The notes under the pieces were generated by a model. It was given only the letters and a program-made list of their open reading frames with translations, ran no database searches and was not told the origin of the DNA. 64,000 bases of DNA from Marinomonas vulgaris (lineage in GTDB: Bacteria > Pseudomonadota > Gammaproteobacteria > Pseudomonadales > Marinomonadaceae). This document shows, one piece after another, positions 38,827 through 47,032 of the stretch (positions are counted from its first letter, which is position 1; the number at the start of each line of letters is the position of its first letter). The stretch covers positions 124,001-188,000 of the forward strand of contig NZ_JAGSSV010000001.1 of the NCBI RefSeq assembly GCF_018145875.1, in the 5' to 3' direction. Both the position numbers and the translations under genes were made by a program.

Positions 38827-40497
38827 TTACAAGTTAGACAATACGGAATTTAAATAGCCGCCTTGAGCGTTCATATTCGCCAGACGAGAATCCAAACTTG
38901 TAAACTTGGAACGCAATGAGTCTTCATACTTAATCATTCGATCTTCGTACGCCTCTAGCGTCCCTTCTGTACTATCTATCGACCGACGAACGGAATCCTT
39001 TAATGAATTTGTCATTCCATTTGAGCCAGTATAGTTGGAAAGTAAATTATCTAAAGATTGGGCCAACCCTTCTTCACCGGCAATGAGTGGTGCAATTTCA
39101 CTGTAACCGCGTTGCATGGCATCGTTAAAAGTTGCGCTGTTAAACTCCAACATGCCTTGGTTATCCATTTTGACACCCAGGTCAAAAACAGAGGTAAAAG
39201 TACTGGTATTACCATGACTGGACATCAATTCTGTCGATAAAGACGACTGAAGATTACGAATCATGCTGTTACCATTTAACACTGCACCTTTGTCAGTACT
39301 TTGTTGAAGTAAGCCAACTAGGTCGTTATAAGAAGCGATAAATTCTTCGATGGTTTCTTGTACGGTATTCTTATCAAAGCTGATATCCACCTTGGTGGCT
39401 TTTTCGGTTGTCGCTAATGCCTCGATAGATAAACCCGCAACGGCTTCGTCAAACGTGTTGCTATTATTACGAATTTGTATTCCATCTACCGTGATAATGG
39501 CATCTTGAGCCTGATCCCCTACGGGAGTGAACATACCAGAAAACACACCTTCTGTTGCCAGTCGATCGAGCGATGTGGTCGCTGCTAACGTCGCTGTTCC
39601 GTCTTCGACCATCTCGTCTTCGTTGCTTACTATGTCATTTTCTACATTGAGCGCGGCAACATCGGCATCCTCTATACTCGCTTCATCCGTATCAACTTCC
39701 TCATCGGCAGGAATGGGCCCGTCGTTGGCAAAATCCACGTCGTCGCCTTCAATGTCTAAAGGGTCGCTTTCGTCGACAATGTCTGATTCTTCAGCATTAA
39801 TTTCTTCCACAACTTGTTCGTCAGGAAGCTCTTCAACAGCGGCCTCTTCGTTAGAGCTTTTTTCAATGACGTTGCCGTCTTCATCTAAAGTGGGAGTGGA
39901 GTTAATGATACGAAGAGAATTACCAGCGCCCTCAACGGAAGAGGTGGCGGTAAAAAATAAGTTGCCGTTCCCGTCATCCACTAAATTTGCAGAGACACCA
40001 AAATTATCTTCCGAAGTGTTAATTTGGTTACGAAGTTCAGATAAGGTCGTACCCGCTTTTACTGCGATAGAAAATTCACTATCACCCGCCTTGAAGGTAA
40101 GCTCGGCATTTGTGTTTGAGACAACATCATCAGGGGAGGAAAATAAACCTTGAGCGGACATCACTCGGCTGCCTTTAGCTAACTGATTGACATCAATAGA
40201 GTAGGAACCATTTGAAGCGGTATTGTCAGTAGTAATCGAAAGAACTTCTTCACCCTCTGTCTGAGCAATTTTGGCATCGCGACCAGTAAAAAGATCATCG
40301 TCATTAAGTGCTTGAACAGTCGATTTAAAACCGTCAATAGCTGAGCCAACCCGACCTAATGCCGATAGCTCTGCTTCATAGCCATCTAGTTTATTTTGAT
40401 AAAGTTTGACCTTGGTGTCTCTTTGAGCGCTCACCATTTCTTTAACAAGGGACTCCAGATCTAATCCAGACCCTGCACCTAATGAGCCAACCGACAT
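38827..40497 (-). CDS. fliD: Flagellar filament cap protein FliD, with acidic insertion
   Basis: A 556-residue FliD, about 80-100 residues longer than usual. The N-terminal D0 helix (SLGAGSGLDLESLVKEMVSAQRDTK) and the C-terminal helix (YEDRMIKYEDSLRSKFTSLDSRLANMN) are normal. Between residues about 201 and 300 there is an acidic, low-complexity stretch (e.g. EESDIVDESDPLDIEGDDVD) inside the exposed D2/D3 region. The cap pentamer guides flagellin assembly at the filament tip. It follows flaG by 38 bp. Confidence 0.94.
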   Translation of the reverse strand: MSVGSLGAGSGLDLESLVKEMVSAQRDTKVKLYQNKLDGYEAELSALGRVGSAIDGFKSTVQALNDDDLFTGRDAKIAQTEGEEVLSITTDNTASNGSYSIDVNQLAKGSRVMSAQGLFSSPDDVVSNTNAELTFKAGDSEFSIAVKAGTTLSELRNQINTSEDNFGVSANLVDDGNGNLFFTATSSVEGAGNSLRIINSTPTLDEDGNVIEKSSNEEAAVEELPDEQVVEEINAEESDIVDESDPLDIEGDDVDFANDGPIPADEEVDTDEASIEDADVAALNVENDIVSNEDEMVEDGTATLAATTSLDRLATEGVFSGMFTPVGDQAQDAIITVDGIQIRNNSNTFDEAVAGLSIEALATTEKATKVDISFDKNTVQETIEEFIASYNDLVGLLQQSTDKGAVLNGNSMIRNLQSSLSTELMSSHGNTSTFTSVFDLGVKMDNQGMLEFNSATFNDAMQRGYSEIAPLIAGEEGLAQSLDNLLSNYTGSNGMTNSLKDSVRRSIDSTEGTLEAYEDRMIKYEDSLRSKFTSLDSRLANMNAQGGYLNSVLSNL

Positions 40498-40535
40498 ACT
40501 TTATCTCCTAACACTTTACTGCTCTAAAAATCGAA

Positions 40536-40958
40536 TCAAACCTCACTGTTTACCAAGGTGCCCTTGATATCACTGAGTTGATTCATAATAGCATCGATTC
40601 TATCAGACATTTTCAAAAATTCTTCTGTGGGAATCTGCCTCACGACATCACCCGTGGTTTGGTCTAACACTTTCACTATATTTTGATCTTGATCTTCCGA
40701 CATTTCAAACGTAAGACGAACATTAAGCTGTGCCATTTTTTGATTGACGGTTTCTACATCGCTTGGCTCTATAACGACCTGAGATGAGGGAGATTCAGAG
40801 TCTTGATTATCTTTTTCTGCTTTATTTGCGTCTTCCGTGTTTTGCACGACTTTGGCATTTTGTTGGCGTTGTGCGGCAAAGTCATCCGCGACACGCAACT
40901 CGGGCTTCAAAGAATAGGTCATACCCTGCTTAGAAAAATCACTGGCATTGATGGTCAT
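40536..40958 (-). CDS. flaG: FlaG protein
   Basis: A FlaG of about 140 residues. The conserved C-terminal domain is present: VNQKMAQLNVRLTFEMSEDQ, VKVLDQTTGDVVRQIPTEEFLKMSDRI. The N-terminal half is charged and poorly conserved. FlaG proteins influence filament length. Start at 40958 (MTINASD) is chosen because GGAGG lies eight bases upstream; a longer reading would run into the flagellin terminator hairpin. It is between the first flagellin and fliD. Confidence 0.9.
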   Translation of the reverse strand: MTINASDFSKQGMTYSLKPELRVADDFAAQRQQNAKVVQNTEDANKAEKDNQDSESPSSQVVIEPSDVETVNQKMAQLNVRLTFEMSEDQDQNIVKVLDQTTGDVVRQIPTEEFLKMSDRIDAIMNQLSDIKGTLVNSEV

Positions 40959-40980
40959 ATCAGAGTTCCTCCAAGTAGAC

Positions 40981-41007
40981 AAAAGCCAGGACAGTGTCCC
41001 AGCTTTT
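40981..41007 (-). terminator. Weak terminator after the first flagellin gene
   Basis: On the minus strand AAAAGCTGGGACA pairs with TGTCCTGGCTTTT with two G-U pairs and a short loop, followed by only four T. This probably stops most flagellin transcripts while letting some continue into flaG-fliD. Confidence 0.6.
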
Positions 41008-41022
41008 CGCTACCACTAACGC

Positions 41023-41910
41023 TTAGCCTAGTAAAGACAAGGCGGTTTGTGGGCGTTGGTTTGCTTGCGCCAAAATAGAAGAGCTAGCTTGTTGAAGAAT
41101 TTGAGAGCTGGTTAGCTTAGCAGTTTCTTCAGCAAAGTCAGTATCACGGATACGAGAACGCGCTGCCGATACGTTTTCAGTAATATTACTTAAGTTGCTG
41201 ATGGTAGAACCAAAACGGTTCTGCACCGCACCCAACTCAGAACGCTTAGAGTCAACTGCTGCAATCATTGTGTCTAGTACATCAATCATACTTTGCGCAT
41301 TCGCTACAGTAGATACAGACGCTGTTGACTGACTAACCTGTGGCGTTGTCGCAGAGTTTGCAGACAAACCAGACATGGTAAAACCACCATTCCCAGCGTA
41401 ATCAATAGAGTTTGCTGCACCGCCTGATGCTAATGTAAAACTTATGGTTTGGTTAGAATCCGCACCTACTTGATAGACACCATTATAAGTACCATCTAAT
41501 AGATTTTCGCCACCAAAGGTTGTATCGGAAGCGATACGGTTGATCTCAGTAGACAACTGCTCAACTTCTTGTTGAATCGCAACACGATCTTTATCAGAGT
41601 TAGAGCCGTTCGCAGACTGAATAGATAAGGTCCGCATACGTTGCAGCATATTAGTGGTTTCATCTAACGCACCTTCCGCCGTTTGCGCCAATGAAATACC
41701 ATCATTTGCATTTCGTACAGACTGATTTAGACCATTGACCTGAGAAGTCAAGCGGTTAGAGATAAGTAAACCCGCCGCATCATCAGACGCACTGTTAATA
41801 CGCTGACCTGAAGACAAACGTTCAAAGGAAGTATCCAAAGAATTGGCTGAGCCCATCAATTGGCGCTGAGCGTTCATTGATGACGTATTTGTATTTACAT
41901 AAAGAGCCAT
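41023..41910 (-). CDS. fliC: Flagellin A
   Basis: A 295-residue short flagellin. The N-terminal D0/D1 region ([39 protein letters not shown]) and C-terminal region ([28 protein letters not shown]) are both canonical, with a short serine/threonine-containing middle that could be glycosylated. The gene has its own sigma-28 promoter and is nearly identical over long stretches to the second flagellin at 42965-43855. The maf and pse genes nearby suggest pseudaminic acid modification. Confidence 0.95.
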   Translation of the reverse strand: MALYVNTNTSSMNAQRQLMGSANSLDTSFERLSSGQRINSASDDAAGLLISNRLTSQVNGLNQSVRNANDGISLAQTAEGALDETTNMLQRMRTLSIQSANGSNSDKDRVAIQQEVEQLSTEINRIASDTTFGGENLLDGTYNGVYQVGADSNQTISFTLASGGAANSIDYAGNGGFTMSGLSANSATTPQVSQSTASVSTVANAQSMIDVLDTMIAAVDSKRSELGAVQNRFGSTISNLSNITENVSAARSRIRDTDFAEETAKLTSSQILQQASSSILAQANQRPQTALSLLG

Positions 41911-41959
41911 TATAGCCTCCTAGTTTCATTGAACTCTGCAAAAAGCAGATCGTGTAAAG

Positions 41960-41986
41960 TTTTCGGCCAGAAACTGAAAACCTTTA
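41960..41986 (-). promoter_or_regulatory. Sigma-28 (FliA) promoter for flagellin A
   Basis: On the minus strand TAAA, 15 bases, then GCCGAAAA. This is a match to the TAAA-N15-GCCGATAA consensus with one change, about 50 bp upstream of the flagellin start. Confidence 0.85.
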
Positions 41987-42830
41987 GTTAATTCGGCATT
42001 TTTTTTCCATGAAAAGGAAAAATAACGCCAAAAACATGGCAAATTAATGCCTAACTAATTGTTCTAAATAGACTTTAGATCAATTGGAAACTTCAAAATT
42101 ATTTTTAAAATCATACTTTTTTCTGCTTATCCGCACTAAAAACATAGAATTTAAGAGACAAACTACCTCTACTATCAAAAAAACAGGAAAAACCATCATT
42201 TAAAATAACACCCCAACAAAAGCCACAATTAAAAAGGCAATAAACAGCCACAAACAAAGGCAACACTCGGCCAAATCATGACAAATCACTGCCGGCTCTA
42301 GTCAACAGAAATACGTTCTGTAAAACAGAATCCAATGATGCCGATCTTAAAAAGACCATTTGATTAACCCAAACAAAACCACAACCCAAAAGCAGATCGA
42401 TTTTCAGCCAAGTAGACGCGTATCTGGAGCACCAAATATCGAATAACTAGATAGGCAAATCTCTTCCGCAAAAACACGGCCACAGAAAGGAGCTAAAATA
42501 AGACACTCCCAATGCCACACTTTTAACGAAAAATAGAAGCGCCTTCGTGCACGGTCAAAACCGTCTAATGACACTGCCTATAGCAATACCGCCTTTGTTT
42601 CGCTCGTTCAGATCGAGCCTTGCTGTTACTCTTTAAAATAAAGTCGTCTGGCACTTCCTCTTATACTTTTGTCGATTGAGTTCATTCACTACTCGTCATA
42701 CCGTTCACATTTTAAAAGCTGATCTCAAAGCGATTGGCTTTGACATAAGCCTCTTTTTTTTTTGTGATTATTGATCACAATAAACAGCGCCTACAGCACA
42801 GAAATGCTGCTCCCCCCTATTTTTTGGGCA

Positions 42831-42862
42831 AAAAAAAGCCAGGTGACAACCATCACCCGGCT
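42831..42862 (-). terminator. Terminator after flagellin B
   Basis: On the minus strand AGCC-GGGTGA-TGGTTG-TCACCT-GGCT forms a stem of about 10 bp followed by eight T. It lies 100 bp downstream of the flagellin B stop. Confidence 0.88.
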
Positions 42863-42964
42863 GAAAAGGCACCTCTAGGAGAGAGAAGTTGCCTATGCTC
42901 CGAGAAAAACTCGAATCACTTATAACTAACCGCCTATAAATGCGATCATTTAATAGTTAATTTA

Positions 42965-43855
42965 TTAGCCTCCCAGTAGAGACAAAGCTGTTTGTGGACG
43001 CTGGTTCGCTTGAGCAAGAATGGTGCTGCTTGCTTGTTGAAGTATTTGTGAACTAGTCAAATTCGCTGTTTCTAATGCAAAGTCAGCGTCACGAACACGA
43101 GCTCGAGCGGCCGAAACATTCTCAGAAATATTGCTTAAGTTGTTGATTGTGGAACCAAAACGATTCTGTACCGCACCCAATTCAGCACGCTTAGAGTCTA
43201 CAGCGGCAATCATAGTATCCAGAACATCAATCATACTCTGCGCATTAGCAACACTTGATATAGAAGCCGTCGACACACTAACTTGAACTGTCGTTGCGGA
43301 GTTTGCTGATAAACCTGACATTGTGAAGCCACCATTGCCAGTATAATCAATTGAGTTATTAGAACCGCCGGACTCAAGTGTGAAACTGATGGTTTGGTTT
43401 GAATCTGCACCAACCTGGAAAACACCGTTAAAAGTACCGTCTAGTAAGTTCGAGCCACCAAATGTGGTTGTGTCGGCAATACGATTGATCTCTGTTGACA
43501 ATTGCGCCATCTCTTCTTGGAGTGCAATACGATCTTTTTCAGAGTTCGAACCGTTCGCAGATTGAATAGACAAGGTACGCATACGCTGCAACATATTGGT
43601 GGTTTCATCTAGCGCGCCTTCGGCTGTTTGCGCCAAGGAAATACCATCGTTAGCATTTCGCACTGATTGATTTAGACCATTAATTTGCGATGTCAAACGA
43701 TCAGAAATTTGTAGACCCGCTGCATCGTCTGCCGCACTGTTGATGCGCTGACCAGAAGACAGGCGTTGAAAGGAAGTATCAAGGTCACGAGCAGAGCTAG
43801 CAAGAGAGCGCTGAGCACTCAAAGAAGACACATTAGTATTAACGTATAAAGACAT
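42965..43855 (-). CDS. Flagellin B
   Basis: A 296-residue flagellin, a close paralogue of flagellin A. Differences cluster near the N-terminus ([20 protein letters not shown]) and at scattered positions (AELG for SELG, ALETANL for AEETAKL); the ends needed for polymerisation are intact. It ends in LLGG, one residue longer than flagellin A. It has its own sigma-28 promoter and terminator, so it is a separate transcription unit. Confidence 0.95.
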   Translation of the reverse strand: MSLYVNTNVSSLSAQRSLASSARDLDTSFQRLSSGQRINSAADDAAGLQISDRLTSQINGLNQSVRNANDGISLAQTAEGALDETTNMLQRMRTLSIQSANGSNSEKDRIALQEEMAQLSTEINRIADTTTFGGSNLLDGTFNGVFQVGADSNQTISFTLESGGSNNSIDYTGNGGFTMSGLSANSATTVQVSVSTASISSVANAQSMIDVLDTMIAAVDSKRAELGAVQNRFGSTINNLSNISENVSAARARVRDADFALETANLTSSQILQQASSTILAQANQRPQTALSLLGG

Positions 43856-43933
43856 TTTTCTCTCCTAAAAACAAATATAAATGAGACAACCTTTTGATTT
43901 AATTAGTTATTTGGTTTTTGTCTCTTATTAAAG

Positions 43934-43960
43934 TTATCGACACCTTAGTGATGATCTTTA
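43934..43960 (-). promoter_or_regulatory. Sigma-28 (FliA) promoter for flagellin B
   Basis: On the minus strand TAAA, 15 bases, then GTCGATAA: one mismatch to the FliA consensus, 79 bp upstream of the flagellin B start. Confidence 0.8.
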
Positions 43961-44142
43961 ATGTTTTTTTCATTTTTTTGAGTGGCTTTAATCATATTAT
44001 GCCCTCTAAAAAAATGTTACAGAGGCTTATCGAACCTAGATCCCAGAACTTTAAGAATTTATTGTATAAAACTCAAAATAATATGAACTCTGCACGATAT
44101 TGTTAGTTTTTAGAGTGTAGAAGAGATTAAAAGCAGGGAAGG

Positions 44143-45696
44143 TTAGGAAATGTGGTTAATAAACTGTAAACCAAGTTGATGGGGATTTACTTCTTTTTCA
44201 ATCTTTATGTCTGTTCTCAAGCCAGACACTTTATTTAATTCAATATCAGAGGATTCAATAAAGGCCTTATTCGTCATGCTGTACACCTGTCTAACCAAAC
44301 ATGGTTGAAGCTCTTTGTTGAGGGTAAGGACGAATCCAACTCGACCGTTTGAAAGCAAAACACAGGAGCCGACAGGAATCTTGCCTATATGCTTTAAAAA
44401 GACGGACAATAACTTTTTATCGAACGCCAGCCCAGATTCTTTGTGCATTCTTTGAGTGGCTTCAGTCGGGCTCATTGAAGGCTTATGAGTTTGCTCTGAT
44501 GTCATGGCATCGTAAGCATCTATAATCGCTGCTATTTTTCCATACACCGAGATTTCACTGTCTAACTTTCCTGCTGGATACCCTGAACCATCTATTTTCT
44601 CATGGTGATCAGTTAACATTTGATGGACCGCTTTTGGAACCGCCTCACATTTTTGTAAGATCTGTTCCCCAAACTGAATATGCTTGCGAAATAAATCAAA
44701 TTCACTGTCGGTCATCTTGGTTGTTTTAGTGATCATGGCCGCGGGTAAACGAAAGCGCCCAAGGTCAATCAAAAGCGCACCTAAAGCAATAACTTCAACG
44801 TAAGAGCTTGACAGTTTCATCGCTTTTGCAAAGTAAATACCCAGAACTGCCATGCCAATAGCATGTTGCTCTAAGTAAATAGAGGCGTTTTTTATATGTC
44901 GTATTGCCATAATAGAGAAATTATTACGTGTATGAGACTCAATCATACGTCGGCAATAGAGTACTAAAGATGAAATCTCTAATGATTCACCACGTTTAAA
45001 TCGCTCGACTTGCCGAGCAATCAGCTCGTGGCCTTCTGCAAATAATTTGAGTGCGGTTATGGTTTCATCATCAAAAGTCGTTGGTGTTAGTGCTACGGAA
45101 GATTTGGCTTTGGAAGAGGTCTTATGTTTATCACCTTGTATGTCAGGTGTGCTTTCATTCAGTGTCGGCTCAACGAGTTTAATCCCTGAAGCATTACCAT
45201 TAATTTTATCTATTCGAGCTTTGTAGCTTAGAATATATTCACGAGTATGTTCATTCAGCTCTTGCCTAAAGTAGCGAAAAAGGCTGTTCCCCTTAGTGTA
45301 CTTTTCCCGAAATTCTTTAGTGTTCAAGTCTGGAGTTAGCTTTCTCAAACTTTTGACAGAACGGCCTGTTGCAATGGAAAGACACAGAATTAAAAAACGT
45401 TCTTGCGCATCATACAGGCGCTCTTTTTTTGAATTGAGTAATTTGTCGTATGAAAAATAAGGATCGAAGGGTAAAAAAGAGGAATCCAAGACTGTCGCCA
45501 GTAAATCAAAAATAACTTGGCGCACTGCCACAGCGACAATTCGTTCCTTGCGACCGTGTATTTTTACCAGATTCTGCACCCGCTTGTTGGCGTACACTTC
45601 TTCTTTGATGCCTAAAATATCGAGTATTTCATCGACATCAAAATACCCAACATTAATGTCAGCCCCAAAGCAGGACTCAATTTTAAATGCTGACAT
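44143..45696 (-). CDS. HD-GYP-like protein with a degenerate HD pair
   Basis: A 517-residue protein. The C-terminal half is an HD-GYP domain with H278 (EQHAIG), H339 (KHIQFGEQIL), HHEKIDGSGYP at 364-374 and DAYDAMTS near 393. The HD pair itself, however, is I310-D311 in ALLIDLGRFRLP, so one metal ligand is lost, and the lysine after it is arginine. The N-terminal 250 residues have no recognised domain. It starts 21 bp after flgL on the same strand, so it is probably in the flgKL transcript. Cyclic-di-GMP hydrolysis is doubtful; sensing or binding is possible. Confidence 0.8.
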   Translation of the reverse strand: MSAFKIESCFGADINVGYFDVDEILDILGIKEEVYANKRVQNLVKIHGRKERIVAVAVRQVIFDLLATVLDSSFLPFDPYFSYDKLLNSKKERLYDAQERFLILCLSIATGRSVKSLRKLTPDLNTKEFREKYTKGNSLFRYFRQELNEHTREYILSYKARIDKINGNASGIKLVEPTLNESTPDIQGDKHKTSSKAKSSVALTPTTFDDETITALKLFAEGHELIARQVERFKRGESLEISSLVLYCRRMIESHTRNNFSIMAIRHIKNASIYLEQHAIGMAVLGIYFAKAMKLSSSYVEVIALGALLIDLGRFRLPAAMITKTTKMTDSEFDLFRKHIQFGEQILQKCEAVPKAVHQMLTDHHEKIDGSGYPAGKLDSEISVYGKIAAIIDAYDAMTSEQTHKPSMSPTEATQRMHKESGLAFDKKLLSVFLKHIGKIPVGSCVLLSNGRVGFVLTLNKELQPCLVRQVYSMTNKAFIESSDIELNKVSGLRTDIKIEKEVNPHQLGLQFINHIS

Positions 45697-45717
45697 TGTG
45701 TTCCTTATTATTCAAAA

Positions 45718-47028
45718 TTACATTTTATTAAACAGGGATAAATTACTAATGCGTGTGAACACCTGCTGAGAAGCGTTCAAGGCGGATTCGTTCATAGACA
45801 ACTCTGTTGCCGCTGCCGCAAGATCTAAACCACCAATGCGGTCTTGTGCAATCACATTGGATAACTGATTGGCCGAACTAAAGTCTTCACGCTGTTGAAG
45901 TGTATTCAGTCGAGCCCCTACAGACGATCGACCTTCACTCACCGAACGCTGGGTATTATGAATGCTCACTGTGGCGTCTTGAAAAGCTTTTGAGCGATCT
46001 TCCGAAGTAGAATGGCGATCTTGCAACACCTCAAGGGCGTCATTAATTTCATTCAATACATTGTCACGCCTTGGCGGATCTAACACCAATCCAACGCTCG
46101 CTCCTGGCTCCCCTCTCATGGTCACTGACATACCGTTAAAATTAATAGGTTCACCCGCCGTATAGGAACCCGATGCCATAACCTCACCTTGACTATTGGT
46201 GATATTAAATACGCCTGGCGTTCCGTCGAACTGCATACGTCTAGCTTTGTCGTCAGCAGAATCCGCTTGCAGCACCGCCAAATTTACATCAGGAAGCGTA
46301 CCTTCGGCCGCACCAACCGGTAAAGTGGTAATCACAAACAGGTTATCGGCTGGATTCGTTGGATTAAAATGGTCGTCCATAAATTCATTAAAATCCCCTT
46401 GATTCTTCACCTGTGCCGACAAGCTCACATCACCGGCTAAACGCTGAGATGAAAAAGTACGGTTTGTCCAAATATCTTGGAATAGCGTTTTACCCGAATC
46501 AGTAACCGGAATTTTCATGTCGTCTGAGATTTGAGCGTACTTTATCCCCTCATTACCAGACCATTGATAGCGCCCTTGACTATCTAAAGTAAAAGGCGGA
46601 CTTTTTGTGTCAGTACCGGCAAAAATATAACTGCCATCGGCACTGCGTGAATTCATCAGTTCCGCCATGGATTCGGTAATCAAAGACACTTCCTGAGCAA
46701 TCGCTCCAATGTCCTCATTGGTATTAATATTGTTTTGAGCCTGAATAAACAAGGTGCGCACTTCATCTAAAGAGTCATGCAGACTTTCCAATGCCACTTC
46801 TTGATACTCTAAGTTGCTGGTCGCCATACTGATGGCGTCATCGAAACGCTTTAACTGACTATTGCTGCCTTCGTACATCATTAACTGGCTAGCACCAACT
46901 GGATTATCGCTGGGCTTAACAATGCTGGTTTGCGCGGTAATTTTGTCTTGAACGGTGAGCATTTTCTCATTAGCTTGCGCAATGGCTCTGCTCGATTGCC
47001 CGTAAATTAAGTTATTTGTTACTCGCAT
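45718..47028 (-). CDS. flgL: Flagellar hook-filament junction protein FlgL
   Basis: A 436-residue FlgL. N-terminal MRVTNNLIYGQSSRAIAQANEKML and KPSDNPVGASQLMMYE, and the C-terminal helices (LDLAAAATELSMNESALNASQQVFTRISNLSLFN) are typical of hook-associated protein 3. It joins FlgK to the filament. It begins four bases after flgK. Confidence 0.95.
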   Translation of the reverse strand: MRVTNNLIYGQSSRAIAQANEKMLTVQDKITAQTSIVKPSDNPVGASQLMMYEGSNSQLKRFDDAISMATSNLEYQEVALESLHDSLDEVRTLFIQAQNNINTNEDIGAIAQEVSLITESMAELMNSRSADGSYIFAGTDTKSPPFTLDSQGRYQWSGNEGIKYAQISDDMKIPVTDSGKTLFQDIWTNRTFSSQRLAGDVSLSAQVKNQGDFNEFMDDHFNPTNPADNLFVITTLPVGAAEGTLPDVNLAVLQADSADDKARRMQFDGTPGVFNITNSQGEVMASGSYTAGEPINFNGMSVTMRGEPGASVGLVLDPPRRDNVLNEINDALEVLQDRHSTSEDRSKAFQDATVSIHNTQRSVSEGRSSVGARLNTLQQREDFSSANQLSNVIAQDRIGGLDLAAAATELSMNESALNASQQVFTRISNLSLFNKM

Positions 47029-47032
47029 AACG

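Larger units (their letters stand above)
41911..42964. other. 1.05-kb non-coding gap between the two flagellin genes
   Basis: No convincing reading frame on either strand. It contains the sigma-28 promoter of flagellin A at one end and the flagellin B terminator at the other. In between are AT-rich sequence, short hairpins (ACGGT-CAAA-ACCGT near 42560; GCTCG-TTCAGAT-CGAGC near 42602) and the inverted repeat TTGTGAT-N5-ATCACAA at 42762-42780. I see no remnant of another flagellin. A small RNA could be present but cannot be shown from sequence alone. Confidence 0.6.

Noticed and set aside
39527..40153. A 208-codon serine-rich plus-strand frame opposite fliD
   Set aside because: It is the antisense reading of the acidic FliD insertion; its serine-rich composition follows from the GAA/GAC/GAT codons on the other strand.
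42762..42780. TTGTGAT-N5-ATCACAA as a CRP or FNR site
   Set aside because: The half-site spacing is one base too long for the CRP consensus and the halves do not fit FNR; it is also not close to a promoter that I can identify.
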